This document shows, piece by piece, positions 1-6,288 of a stretch of 13,767 bases of DNA. The stretch's first letter is position 1. Every line of letters begins with the position of its first letter. A program made the position numbers and the translations under genes. Under the pieces are notes generated by a model. It did not search any database and was not told where the DNA came from. It worked only from the letters and a program-made list of their open reading frames with translations. The stretch is taken from positions 151,561 to 165,327 of the forward strand of contig KL569100.1 in the NCBI GenBank assembly GCA_000715635.1, written 5' to 3'. Source of the stretch: Streptomyces violaceus (GTDB taxonomy: Bacteria > Actinomycetota > Actinomycetes > Streptomycetales > Streptomycetaceae).

Positions 1-42
1 ATCTCCCGTGCTGGCCAAGGGGCACTGACCCCTCCGCTGCCA

Positions 43-81
43 GCGCCGGGGCGGCCGCTCGCCATGCGGCCGCCCCGGCGC
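43..81. terminator. Strong 16-bp-stem hairpin, probable terminator
   Basis: Bases 43-58 and 66-81 are perfect reverse complements (16 bp, almost entirely G and C) around the 7-base loop 59-65. No U-tract follows on either strand, which is usual for actinobacterial hairpin terminators. It most likely ends a gene lying left of the window. Its presence also argues against any coding sequence starting at 64. Confidence 0.75.
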
Positions 82-98
82 CGGTGTCCTGATCGTCC

Positions 99-135
99 GC
101 TCACCGATGCCTCTGACTGTCTGGCTCCGGTGAGC
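99..135. promoter_or_regulatory. 8-bp inverted repeat upstream of the first gene
   Basis: GCTCACCG (99-106) and CGGTGAGC (128-135) are perfect inverted arms separated by 21 bases. The repeat lies 61 bases upstream of the start chosen for the gene at 196 and downstream of the terminator at 43-81, where a promoter or operator is expected. I do not recognise it as a known regulator site. A run of seven C followed by seven A (159-172) lies between it and the gene and stands out in this GC-rich sequence. Confidence 0.3.
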
Positions 136-195
136 CAACGCCCACCCTGGCGATGCGTCCCCCCCAAAAAAAGCCAATCACCTCGAGGTCGTCCC

Positions 196-624
196 ATGTC
201 CGGTGCATATGGTGTGCCGCTTTCACGCGGCAGAACCCTGATGTGCACCGTGACCCGTGAAAACGTGCCGAATCTGCCGGCCATCCTGTTGGCGCTCGTC
301 ACACTGGCGCTCTTCTACTACATCCCTGTGCCTGCCGACCGAGCGATCGACAGGCCCGCCGCAGAGCACGCCGTGGTGGCAGAGGTCGTTCCCGGATCCC
401 CGACACCACAACGGGCGGACGGCGTGTGCCAGGACGCCCCGAATCAGCACTGCCACCCGCTGCACCATCCCGGCGTTCTAGGCGCCACCTTGCTGTTGGC
501 AGCGACTCGCGCCGCAGCACCCGCCCCGCGAACCTCTTCCGCGCGACCCCCCCTGCGCCCTTCCCGGGGCCCAGGCGGGGCCCGTCCTCCTGATCTTCAT
601 CAGTTGCAGCTCCTTCGGGTCTAG
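196..624 (+). CDS. Small His/Cys-rich one-helix membrane protein (DUF6153-like)
   Basis: Predicted 142 aa. ATG at 196 was chosen because GAGG (185-188) sits 7 bases upstream and because the frame further 5' runs into the terminator hairpin. ATG at 241 (127 aa) is an alternative but has no clear ribosome binding site. Residues 28-43 form a hydrophobic helix, followed by a segment with C78, H85, C86, H87, H90 and H91, then a short hydrophobic stretch (93-104) and a Pro/Arg-rich tail. The layout resembles the small actinobacterial DUF6153 proteins found near copper-related genes; this assignment is from memory of the family and is tentative. It sits 132 bases upstream of a DUF3105-DUF305 pair, which suggests a shared job at the cell surface, possibly metal binding. 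The unusual C-terminus means a frameshift near the end cannot be excluded. Confidence 0.5.
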   Translation: MSGAYGVPLSRGRTLMCTVTRENVPNLPAILLALVTLALFYYIPVPADRAIDRPAAEHAVVAEVVPGSPTPQRADGVCQDAPNQHCHPLHHPGVLGATLLLAATRAAAPAPRTSSARPPLRPSRGPGGARPPDLHQLQLLRV

Positions 625-645
625 GCCGTACCGCCGGGCCTCGCA

Positions 646-671
646 CCGCCATGCCTCCAGGCACACGGCGG
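646..671 (+). terminator. Interrupted hairpin after the first gene
   Basis: CCGCC (646-650) pairs with GGCGG (667-671), and inside it TGCCT (652-656) pairs with AGGCA (659-663) with small internal mismatches. It lies 21 bases after the stop at 624, so it could be a weak terminator or attenuator between the first gene and the DUF3105 gene. The stem is imperfect and the call is weak. Confidence 0.25.
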
Positions 672-756
672 CGCAGCCCCATCCGCGTACGCCCTGATCC
701 CCAAGAACGCTGCACCGCCGCACCGTGATGAAGAGGCGGCGGAGGAAGGACGCCCC

Positions 757-1389
757 ATGGGTTCCACGAACAAGGCCAAGGCCGCGGCGCGCCGCGCCCG
801 CATCGAAGAGATACGCCGGGCGGAGCAAGCCCGCGAACGTCGCAACCGCATTCTCACCCTCGCCGTCGCCACCCTGATACTGGTAGGTCTGGTGGGCGGC
901 GGGTGGTACCTGGTGGACCTCGCCGGGCAGAAGGAGCAGGCCGAAGCTGCCCCGGTGCCGGGTGAACAGACTTGGACCGATCTCAGCCGCAACCACGTCG
1001 ACACGCCGGTCGACTATCCCATGAGCCCGCCCGCGGGCGGGGACCACAGCCAGGTATGGGTCAACTGCGACGCGCAGGTCTACACGCAACAGATTCCGAA
1101 CGAGACCGCCGTGCACGCACTGGAACACGGCGCGGTCTGGGTCACCTACAACGACAAGGCGTCGAAGGCCGACGTTTCCTCCCTGTCCGACCAGGTCACC
1201 AACACCGCCTACTCCTTCCTGAGCCCCTACCAGGACCAGTCGTCCGCCATCGCGCTCACCGCCTGGGGGCATCAGTTGAAGGTCGACAGGGCATCCGACC
1301 CGCGCGTCGGTGAGTTCCTGGACAAGTACGTCCAGGGCCACCAGACGCCCGAGCTCGGAGCATCCTGCACCGGTGGTATCACCCCGTGA
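757..1389 (+). CDS. DUF3105 family membrane-anchored protein
   Basis: Predicted 210 aa with ATG at 757 preceded by a strong purine-rich ribosome binding site (GGAGGAAGG, about 740-748). The N-terminus is a highly charged Arg/Ala/Glu helix (residues 6-30), then one transmembrane helix (about 31-54), then an extracytoplasmic domain. Features fitting DUF3105 are the NHVDTPVDYPMSPPAGGDHS segment (79-98), HALEHG (120-125) followed by VWVTY, and GHQ near 171. His80, His97, His120 and His124 are candidate metal ligands; Cys104 and Cys204 could form a disulfide. The biochemical function of DUF3105 is not established. In actinobacteria it is frequently the neighbour of a DUF305 gene, as here, where the next gene starts inside its stop codon. 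The joint role is inferred to be metal (copper) handling outside the membrane. Confidence 0.85.
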   Translation: MGSTNKAKAAARRARIEEIRRAEQARERRNRILTLAVATLILVGLVGGGWYLVDLAGQKEQAEAAPVPGEQTWTDLSRNHVDTPVDYPMSPPAGGDHSQVWVNCDAQVYTQQIPNETAVHALEHGAVWVTYNDKASKADVSSLSDQVTNTAYSFLSPYQDQSSAIALTAWGHQLKVDRASDPRVGEFLDKYVQGHQTPELGASCTGGITP

Positions 1390-2009
1390 GCACAGACATC
1401 TGCTGGCCGCGGTGGCTGGCCGCGGCCTGCGCCGTTGTCGTATTCGCACTGGGGGCCGCACTCCTGATGCTGTCCATCGCGTTGTCGAACGCGTCCGCCG
1501 TACCCGACACCGGCTCCGCAGACGCGGGATTCGCCCGGGACATGGCCGTCCACCACCAGCAGGCGGTGGAGCTGTCGCTGATCGTGCGTGACCGCACCGA
1601 CGACAATGACGTGCGCCGCCTCGCGTACGACATCGTCAACACCCAGGCCAATCAGCGCGGCATGCTACTCGGCCGGCTCACGGTCTGGGGGCTGCCGAAG
1701 TCCTCACAGGACCCGCCCATGACGTGGATGGACCAACACGTCATGCACCACCGGCCGGAGGGTGCCCTCATGCCCGGCATGGCCACCTCCTCCCAGATCG
1801 AGGCGCTGCGCAAGGCGGAGGGCACGGCTGCGGAAGTGCTGTACCTCCAACTGCTGACCAAGCATCACCTGGCTGGCGTCGAAATGGCGCGCAGCGGCTC
1901 CACGCTGGCGACGGACCCCCTGGTGAAAAGCCTTGCGGCGAGCATGGTCAGAGGGCAGCAGGCGGAGATCGCGTTGATGGCCGAACTGCTTGAGCAGCGC
2001 GGCTCGTAA
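1386..2009 (+). CDS. DUF305 family protein (ferritin-like, CopM-type)
   Basis: Predicted 207 aa starting at GTG 1386, which overlaps the upstream stop (GTGA), indicating translational coupling. Residues 11-33 are a hydrophobic membrane anchor. The DUF305 fold then shows two helical halves: FARDMAVHHQQAVEL (49-63) and, in the second half, MDQHVMHH (115-122), ALMPGMAT (127-134) and LLTKHHLAGVEMA (156-168). These His- and Met-rich helices are diagnostic of DUF305. Known DUF305 members include the cyanobacterial copper-binding protein CopM, so extracytoplasmic copper binding is the best inference. A strong hairpin terminator lies 72 bases after the stop. The family call is firm; the copper role here is inferred. 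Confidence 0.9.
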   Translation: MSTDICWPRWLAAACAVVVFALGAALLMLSIALSNASAVPDTGSADAGFARDMAVHHQQAVELSLIVRDRTDDNDVRRLAYDIVNTQANQRGMLLGRLTVWGLPKSSQDPPMTWMDQHVMHHRPEGALMPGMATSSQIEALRKAEGTAAEVLYLQLLTKHHLAGVEMARSGSTLATDPLVKSLAASMVRGQQAEIALMAELLEQRGS

Positions 2010-2081
2010 GGTGACGTAGGCCTATGCGCCATGCGGTGAGCAGGCCAGTGTTGCGCACCTGAGCGGCTGAGGTCCACGACA

Positions 2082-2113
2082 GTTCCCGCTGCCCCCGCAG
2101 GGGCAGCGGGAAC
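2082..2113 (+). terminator. Terminator of the DUF3105-DUF305 unit
   Basis: Bases 2082-2095 and 2100-2113 are perfect 14-bp inverted arms with a 4-base loop (CGCA). An outer CCAC/GTGG pair (2074-2077 / 2114-2117) extends the stem beyond a 4-base bulge. It lies 72 bases after the DUF305 stop. Confidence 0.8.
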
Positions 2114-2836
2114 GTGGCCCTGAAGTGCCGGGATATGCATCCGCTCCAGTGTGCTGGAGCCCCCACCTGTCTCGCGCCTGTGCCAGGCCGGGGCGGGTCA
2201 TAAGACCCGGGCGCGTAGCAGCCTGCCAGGACGGATGCCCACCACGCTGCGTTTCTATCTCTGCGGTCGTGTCCATGCCGCAGCTTCCCAGCACCGAAAC
2301 GGTGCTGCTGCGGGCGCCAGTGAAAACGTCCTTCCCGCCGGCTGCCGCATCGTGGGAGGCGACTTGTCCGCGAGCGTGAGACCGTGCCAGGCTGCGATCA
2401 CGGCCGCTAAGCAGCCTGCACTCGCGGGTTGCCGACGGCAACGTCTCCGTTGCTGTTTCACCTGTTCCCATGGCCATGCCTTGCGCCCTATGCCGCACCG
2501 AGGTCGAGCGTTGGGGCCACGGGCGCCACTTGCCATCGATACCGTGCGCCGGCTGACGGGGCGAACGGGCCTGTCGTCATCCTCGTACCGTTCGGACGGC
2601 GCAACCCTTGACCGATCCCAGGAGCCTGACGAGTCCGCGCCGAATACGAGAATTTCGAATCGCCGCCTGACATCGACGGTCGGAACTGTGCGGGAAACGC
2701 GAGGCCCCTTAATGCGCTTCGTTCACCCTGCCGATCGGCGGACGACGAAGTCGTCGCGGACGGCACTAGTCCGGAGCTGCGCCATCGCTCAGCACTACCA
2801 GTCAACACCAACTAACGCCCCGAATTGAGGAATGCC
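2114..2836. other. Gene-free stretch with several hairpins
   Basis: No convincing gene is seen here. Open frames exist on both strands (for example plus 2151-2828 and minus 2022-2498), but their products are Arg/Ser/Cys-rich without recognisable domains, and the minus frame runs through the terminator. Perfect short hairpins occur at 2143-2160 (7-bp stem), 2194-2209 (6-bp stem, loop ATAA), 2289-2307 (8-bp stem, loop AAA), 2428-2442 (palindrome with 7-bp arms) and 2743-2756 (CGACG/CGTCG around AAGT). The last, together with GCCGATCGGC at 2730-2739, lies about 80-107 bases upstream of the next gene and may be part of its control region. No clear -35/-10 pair was found, although TTGACC occurs at 2608-2613. 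Confidence 0.5.
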
Positions 2837-3517
2837 ATGGACGCTAGTCACCTGCCGGCGTACGCCGAAACTCTGATTCGAGGAAGGCGCGCGATTCGCG
2901 CCTTCCGTTCAGATCCTGTGCCGGAGGAAACACTGCATTCGGTCTTCGCTTTGGCCGGATCGGCGCCTTCCAGTTCCAACACCCAACCCTGGGAGGTCGA
3001 GGTGGTGAGTGGAGAGGCCCGAAATCGGCTGAGTCAGGATCTGCTCGCCGCACATGCAAAGAAACGGCGATCGCCGGACTTCCTCCTCAGCAACGATCTG
3101 TACACCGGGATTTATCAGGATCGCCGCCGCGCCTCGGGGGCCGCAATGTACCAGGTGCTCGGTATCGACCGTGATGATCCAGAGGCGCGCGGTGCGTTCG
3201 AGGCTGAGAACCTCAAGTTCTACGGCGCTCCGCACGTCGCACTGCTCTTCATGCCGCCCACCGCCGAGGAACGGATATGCGCGGATGTAGGCATCTACGC
3301 CCAAACACTGCTGCTCGCCCTGGCGGCCTACGGCATCGGGAGTTGCCCTCAAGGGATATTGGGACTCTACGCCGACACGATCCGCGAATCACTGGGCATC
3401 ATGAACAGAAAGATCCTATTCGGCATCTCCTTCGGCTACGGAGACGCCGCGGCGCCGCTGAACAACGTGCCTGCGTCGCGCGCGAAAACCAGTGACACCA
3501 CCAGGTTCCACTCGTAG
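2837..3517 (+). CDS. Nitroreductase-family FMN-dependent oxidoreductase
   Basis: Predicted 226 aa. ATG at 2837 is chosen because GAGG (2827-2830) lies 6 bases upstream; the in-frame TTG at 2825 would swallow that site. Family marks are the N-terminal RRAIRAFRSDPVP (17-29), the FMN-binding SAPSSSNTQPW (42-52), a GIGSCPQG segment (166-173) and the C-terminal ILFGISFGYGDAAAPLNN (193-210). These enzymes use NAD(P)H and bound FMN to reduce nitro groups, quinones or free flavin, and act in the cytoplasm. The gene precedes and points toward the IclR regulator of the sulfur locus. One inferred role is supplying reduced flavin to the two monooxygenases downstream, since no SsuE- or DszD-type reductase is present. 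Nothing in the sequence proves that link, and a detoxification enzyme under separate control is equally possible. Confidence 0.85.
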   Translation: MDASHLPAYAETLIRGRRAIRAFRSDPVPEETLHSVFALAGSAPSSSNTQPWEVEVVSGEARNRLSQDLLAAHAKKRRSPDFLLSNDLYTGIYQDRRRASGAAMYQVLGIDRDDPEARGAFEAENLKFYGAPHVALLFMPPTAEERICADVGIYAQTLLLALAAYGIGSCPQGILGLYADTIRESLGIMNRKILFGISFGYGDAAAPLNNVPASRAKTSDTTRFHS

Positions 3518-3673
3518 CCGACCCGGTACTCCCTGCATTTTCTCCGCGGTCCTGCAAGAGGGTCACTGGCCTTCGGGCCCGCCCACCAACGGCGGTCACT
3601 CGAAGCCAACATGCCGGGGCCGCGGGACAACGTCACAGCCATCCTCGGGGCCCCGCGTCCTGTGCCTCCCTCC

Positions 3674-3693
3674 GGGCGGCCAAACCGCTGCCC
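3674..3693 (+). terminator. Possible terminator after the nitroreductase gene
   Basis: GGGCGGC (3674-3680) pairs with GCTGCCC (3687-3693) around a 6-base loop, with one G-U pair that only works in the plus-strand transcript. It lies between two convergent genes, about 157 bases after the nitroreductase stop. The distance makes it uncertain. Confidence 0.35.
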
Positions 3694-3700
3694 TCGACGA

Positions 3701-3713
3701 GTGCGCTGCGCAC
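3701..3713 (-). terminator. Short palindrome just after the IclR gene
   Basis: GTGCGC-T-GCGCAC is a perfect 13-base palindrome, folding as a 5-bp stem with a 3-base loop. It is 26 bases past the stop of the minus-strand regulator gene, so it may help end that transcript. The stem is short. Confidence 0.3.
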
Positions 3714-3739
3714 GCCGAGACCGGCGTTCCTGCGCAGGG

Positions 3740-4519
3740 TCAGAAATCCTTCCTTCGCTCATTCGGCGGAAGCAACAGCACCTCCAAAGCCCGCGCACAA
3801 GATCGCGTCCGCTCCACGAACCAGGGAAGGCGCTCATCAGTGATCAACACTGGAGTGGCTCTCAGCGCGAGAGCGAAGCGGGCGTGTCCCAAGCGGTCCA
3901 GAAGCGGCACAGCCAGAGTCCGAACCCCGGGAGCTGACTCGCCGTCATTCAGGGCATACGCCTTGACCCGAACACGCTCCAACTCGGCGGCGAGCTCAGC
4001 TCGGTCGACAATCGTTCGATCTGTGAAGGAAGGCAGCGGCGGCAACGACGCGAGGTTGGCCTCTGCCGGGCGCGCCCACGCGAGCAGCACCTTGCCGAAC
4101 GCCGTCGAGTTCAGGGGACGGCGCAGCCCGATCTCCGGAATGACCGAACCACCGGCCACGACGACAGCATAGGGACCGCTACGCAGTGCCAGGTAGGGCG
4201 TAGCACCCGTAGTGTCGGCCAGCTCTGCGAATTCAGGGGCGGCCAGGTGCAACCCGCGCTGGTGGTGCGATATCCGGCCCAGCTCGGTTATCGCGGGGCC
4301 AAGTCTGTACCGGGCTGTTCTAAGGTCCTGCTCCAGGAACCCCCCAAGGAGGAGGGTGCGCGCGAGACGGTGCGCGGTGGAGAGCGGGAGGTCCAGGCGG
4401 CGCGCGATCTCGGCGGCGCTCAGGTCCGGAGTGTTGTCATGAAAGCTGTGCAGGATGTCCATGGCGCGCTGTACCGCCTGTGCTCCCGAGGGCGGACGTG
4501 GAAGAGTGACATCGCTCAT
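3740..4519 (-). CDS. IclR-family transcriptional regulator
   Basis: Predicted 259 aa. The start at 4519 is set by a GGAG ribosome binding site (plus-strand CTCC at 4527-4530) 7 bases upstream; an in-frame ATG at 4582 would add 21 atypical residues with no such site. The winged helix-turn-helix covers about residues 12-82, with LSAAEIARRLDLPLSTAHRLARTL (33-56) as the recognition unit and YRLG (71-74) in the wing. The effector domain (about 86-250) shows the IclR hallmarks PLNSTAFGKVLLAW (135-148) and the segment around GESAPGVRTLAVPL (193-206). It is transcribed away from the desulfinase gene, and palindromes consistent with IclR binding fill the gap between them. It probably controls the sulfur operon and itself. 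Its effector is unknown; a sulfur substrate, a released aromatic product, or a sulfur-status signal are all possible. Confidence 0.92.
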   Translation of the reverse strand: MSDVTLPRPPSGAQAVQRAMDILHSFHDNTPDLSAAEIARRLDLPLSTAHRLARTLLLGGFLEQDLRTARYRLGPAITELGRISHHQRGLHLAAPEFAELADTTGATPYLALRSGPYAVVVAGGSVIPEIGLRRPLNSTAFGKVLLAWARPAEANLASLPPLPSFTDRTIVDRAELAAELERVRVKAYALNDGESAPGVRTLAVPLLDRLGHARFALALRATPVLITDERLPWFVERTRSCARALEVLLLPPNERRKDF

Positions 4520-4547
4520 TCTTTTTCTCCATTGGGGCAGAGGGATT

Positions 4548-4621
4548 CTGCATTGTGGCAGCCCATGGAGACTCACGGGCACACCCGCAATGCGCCGTTC
4601 ACGATTGCTCCCACATTGCGG
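4548..4621. promoter_or_regulatory. Three candidate IclR operator palindromes
   Basis: Three 11-base sites fit the symmetric pattern CCRCAWTGYGG: CTGCATTGTGG (4548-4558, one mismatch), CCGCAATGCGC (4585-4595, one mismatch) and CCACATTGCGG (4611-4621, exact). Centres are 37 and 26 bases apart. They lie 29 to 102 bases upstream of the regulator's start codon, the place expected for autoregulation. IclR-family proteins commonly bind short palindromes in such divergent gaps; assigning these sites to this regulator is inference from position and repetition. Confidence 0.55.
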
Positions 4622-4906
4622 GACGCTGCTTGGTGATGCCGATGGGCGCGTGGCACGCTGGCGTCATCGCACCAGGTAGTCCCGCCTGGTACGCCTTCGA
4701 AGGGGCAGCGCCATGGCGTGCGGTCGTACTGCTGCACAGGTCGGTACCACGGTGCATCTGTCCGTGTCTTCGGTGTCCCTCGCCTCCGCCCAACCGCGTC
4801 GGCGGGATGTGGCACACCTTTGCGGCGGGGTTTGTTCAAACCGGCGCAGCCTTTCCGTCACCTGACCAGCTACGGCCCGACAGCCGGCGACATCCGACTA
4901 TCGCCC

Positions 4907-4917
4907 CCGCATTGTGG
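4907..4917. promoter_or_regulatory. Fourth operator copy, upstream of the desulfinase gene
   Basis: CCGCATTGTGG fits CCRCAWTGYGG exactly and matches the sites at 4548-4621. It ends 59 bases before the ATG of the DszB-like gene, near where its promoter should be, and its TTGTGG part could serve as a -35 element. A weaker relative, CCACAACGCGA (6240-6250, two mismatches), occurs 38 bases upstream of the SsuD-like gene and may be chance. Confidence 0.5.
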
Positions 4918-4976
4918 CGTGTGCGCGCTGAACCACGCCCGTTTGCAGTATTCACCCGAACTTCTGGGATCTTTCG

Positions 4977-5981
4977 ATGACGCATACCTCGGTACCCAGC
5001 GTGCCTGACACCCTCTGGTTCACTCGCTGCCCCGTGCCCACCGCCACCGGCATCGCGGCAGATCAAAACTGGCTTGCCGCCGAGTTCGCCTCGGATGGCA
5101 TCGCTGTGAGATCCCTGCAGGACGCCGGAGCCGATGGCTACCGGCAGCAGCATTTCACCCATGCGCTGCCCACACTCATTCGCGAAGGTGGCAATGTCCC
5201 TGCCCTGTGGGCACGCTCCCGCGGCGAGGAGACCCGGCTTATAGGTCTTACATGGATCGAGGAGCGCCAGACGATCCTGGTTGCACCTGGCTCTGGCATC
5301 CGAGGGGCTGCCGCCCTCCGCGGGCTGCGGCTGGCAGCGCCTCGACGTGCAGTTCCCATTGATTTCCGGCGGGCCATGGCGCTGCGCGGCTTCGAAGGAG
5401 CGCTCGCGTCGGCGGGGCTCGGGCTGGACGACGCCCAGGTCATCGACGTCTCCGGGGATGGGTATCGCCGTCCGTGGGAGGCGGAACTCAATGCCCTTCG
5501 GCGCGGCGATGTCGACGCCGTGTACGCCAAGGGAGCCGTCGCCGTCGGGGCGGCTCGGCGCGCGGGAGCTGAAGTCGGTGTCGAGTTGGACGAGATACCG
5601 GAAGTGACCTACCGCGTCAACAACGGCACTCCCCGGCCCATCACCGTCCACCGGTTCCTGCTCGACAACTATCCCGAGCTCGTGGACCGGTTCCTCGCTG
5701 TGCTGCTGCGCGCCGCCGACTGGGCCGAGGACCGTCCCGGCGACATCGCCCGGATTCTCAGTGCGGAAACGGGCGCCGGCGCGGAGCATGTCGCCGACGC
5801 CTACCGCCCAGGCACTCACCGCAGCCTCCACCCTGATCTCTCCGGCGACCGCCTCGCTCTCCTCGCCCAGCAAGAGGCGGCACTGCGTTCGCACGCGTTC
5901 CTGAGTGAACCTGTCGATGTGCACACCTGGGCGGACCACGAACCGCTCCGGCGCGCACGCATGCTGAACAACGTGCCTTAA
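4977..5981 (+). CDS. DszB-like sulfinate desulfinase (substrate-binding-protein fold)
   Basis: Predicted 334 aa from ATG 4977, with a weak GGGA (4966-4969) as ribosome binding site. Rhodococcus DszB (365 aa) hydrolyses 2'-hydroxybiphenyl-2-sulfinate to 2-hydroxybiphenyl and sulfite. Aligned by eye, this protein keeps its framework: DTLWFTRCPVPTATG (11-25) matches the segment carrying the catalytic Cys27, HFT (59-61) matches His60, and REGG (69-72) matches Arg70 and Gly73, so the triad would be C18, H59 and R69. Further matches are RGDVDAVYA in the second lobe and a C-terminal LSEPVDVHTWA. There is no signal peptide or lipobox, so the protein is cytoplasmic and not a transport receptor, although DszB shares the periplasmic-binding fold with SsuA/TauA and automatic annotation may call it that. 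It lies next to flavin monooxygenase genes, as expected for a C-S cleavage pathway. The substrate is unknown; identity to DszB looks modest. Confidence 0.75.
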   Translation: MTHTSVPSVPDTLWFTRCPVPTATGIAADQNWLAAEFASDGIAVRSLQDAGADGYRQQHFTHALPTLIREGGNVPALWARSRGEETRLIGLTWIEERQTILVAPGSGIRGAAALRGLRLAAPRRAVPIDFRRAMALRGFEGALASAGLGLDDAQVIDVSGDGYRRPWEAELNALRRGDVDAVYAKGAVAVGAARRAGAEVGVELDEIPEVTYRVNNGTPRPITVHRFLLDNYPELVDRFLAVLLRAADWAEDRPGDIARILSAETGAGAEHVADAYRPGTHRSLHPDLSGDRLALLAQQEAALRSHAFLSEPVDVHTWADHEPLRRARMLNNVP

Positions 5982-6100
5982 CTTCGTAATCTCGCTTCCC
6001 AGTTCTTCGCGGTCAGGCACCCGAAGTCGACAAGGACAGGCGCCTCTTGTCACGGGTCAGCTGCGTTCGCGAAGCCGGTCGCCTCAGGTGCCGTCATCCT

Positions 6101-6139
6101 GCTGATCTCCTTCGAAGCTTGGGCGTCTTAGAGATCAGC
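6101..6139. repeat. 9-bp inverted repeat between desulfinase and monooxygenase genes
   Basis: GCTGATCTC (6101-6109) and GAGATCAGC (6131-6139) are perfect inverted arms with a 21-base spacer. The repeat sits in the 307-base gap 5982-6288, which holds no convincing gene: the frame open from GTG 6142 is only an upstream extension of the SsuD-like gene. It may be a terminator for the desulfinase gene or part of the control region of the operon starting at 6289. A promoter for that operon should lie in this gap but no clear -35/-10 pair is visible. Confidence 0.35.
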
Positions 6140-6288
6140 TCGTGGCCGATCATGCGGGCCTCATGCCGACGTCAGAGCAAGCGGCCCGGATGAGGTCGAA
6201 CCCGTACGCCACTTCCTGGACGCAACGGCAGCCCTTAACCCACAACGCGATGCCTGCTGTCGCGTGTCCGAAAGGACTCCATACACCC

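Larger units (their letters stand above)
4520..4976. other. Divergent regulatory region of the sulfur locus
   Basis: This 457-base gap separates the divergent starts of the IclR gene (4519, minus) and the DszB-like gene (4977, plus). Open frames here are short and unconvincing. It holds the IclR ribosome binding site, four candidate operator palindromes (listed separately) and presumably two promoters. A tentative plus-strand promoter has TTGTGG (4912-4917) as -35 and CAGTAT (4936-4941) as -10, spaced 18 bases; the -35 would overlap the right-hand operator, but the -10 match is poor. Confidence 0.5.

Noticed and set aside
64..195. N-terminal extension of the gene at 196 starting at ATG 64
   Set aside because: The start lies in the loop of a 16-bp terminator hairpin, and GAGG before 196 gives a better start.
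478..1461. Long minus-strand frame (327 aa)
   Set aside because: It is antisense to the clear DUF3105 gene and has no recognisable domain; long antisense frames are typical of high-GC DNA.
2151..2828. Plus-strand frame of 225 aa
   Set aside because: The product is Arg/Ser/Cys-rich without motifs, lacks a ribosome binding site and runs through several hairpins.
3492..4172. Plus-strand frame of 226 aa
   Set aside because: It is antisense to the IclR gene and overlaps the nitroreductase 3' end; its composition is non-protein-like.
4520..4582. 21-residue extension of the IclR protein to ATG 4582
   Set aside because: The extension would cover a candidate operator, and the GGAG site places the start at 4519.
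4836..6053. Minus-strand frame of 405 aa
   Set aside because: It is antisense to the DszB-like gene, whose family motifs are clear; no domain was seen in the antisense product.
6142..6288. 49-residue extension of the SsuD-like protein to GTG 6142
   Set aside because: Similarity to SsuD starts at Met 6289 and the extension has no family features.
6187..6288. Cysteine-codon leader peptide (attenuator) before the SsuD-like gene
   Set aside because: Adjacent Cys codons (TGC TGT near 6253) occur in one frame, but no start codon with a ribosome binding site opens that frame nearby.
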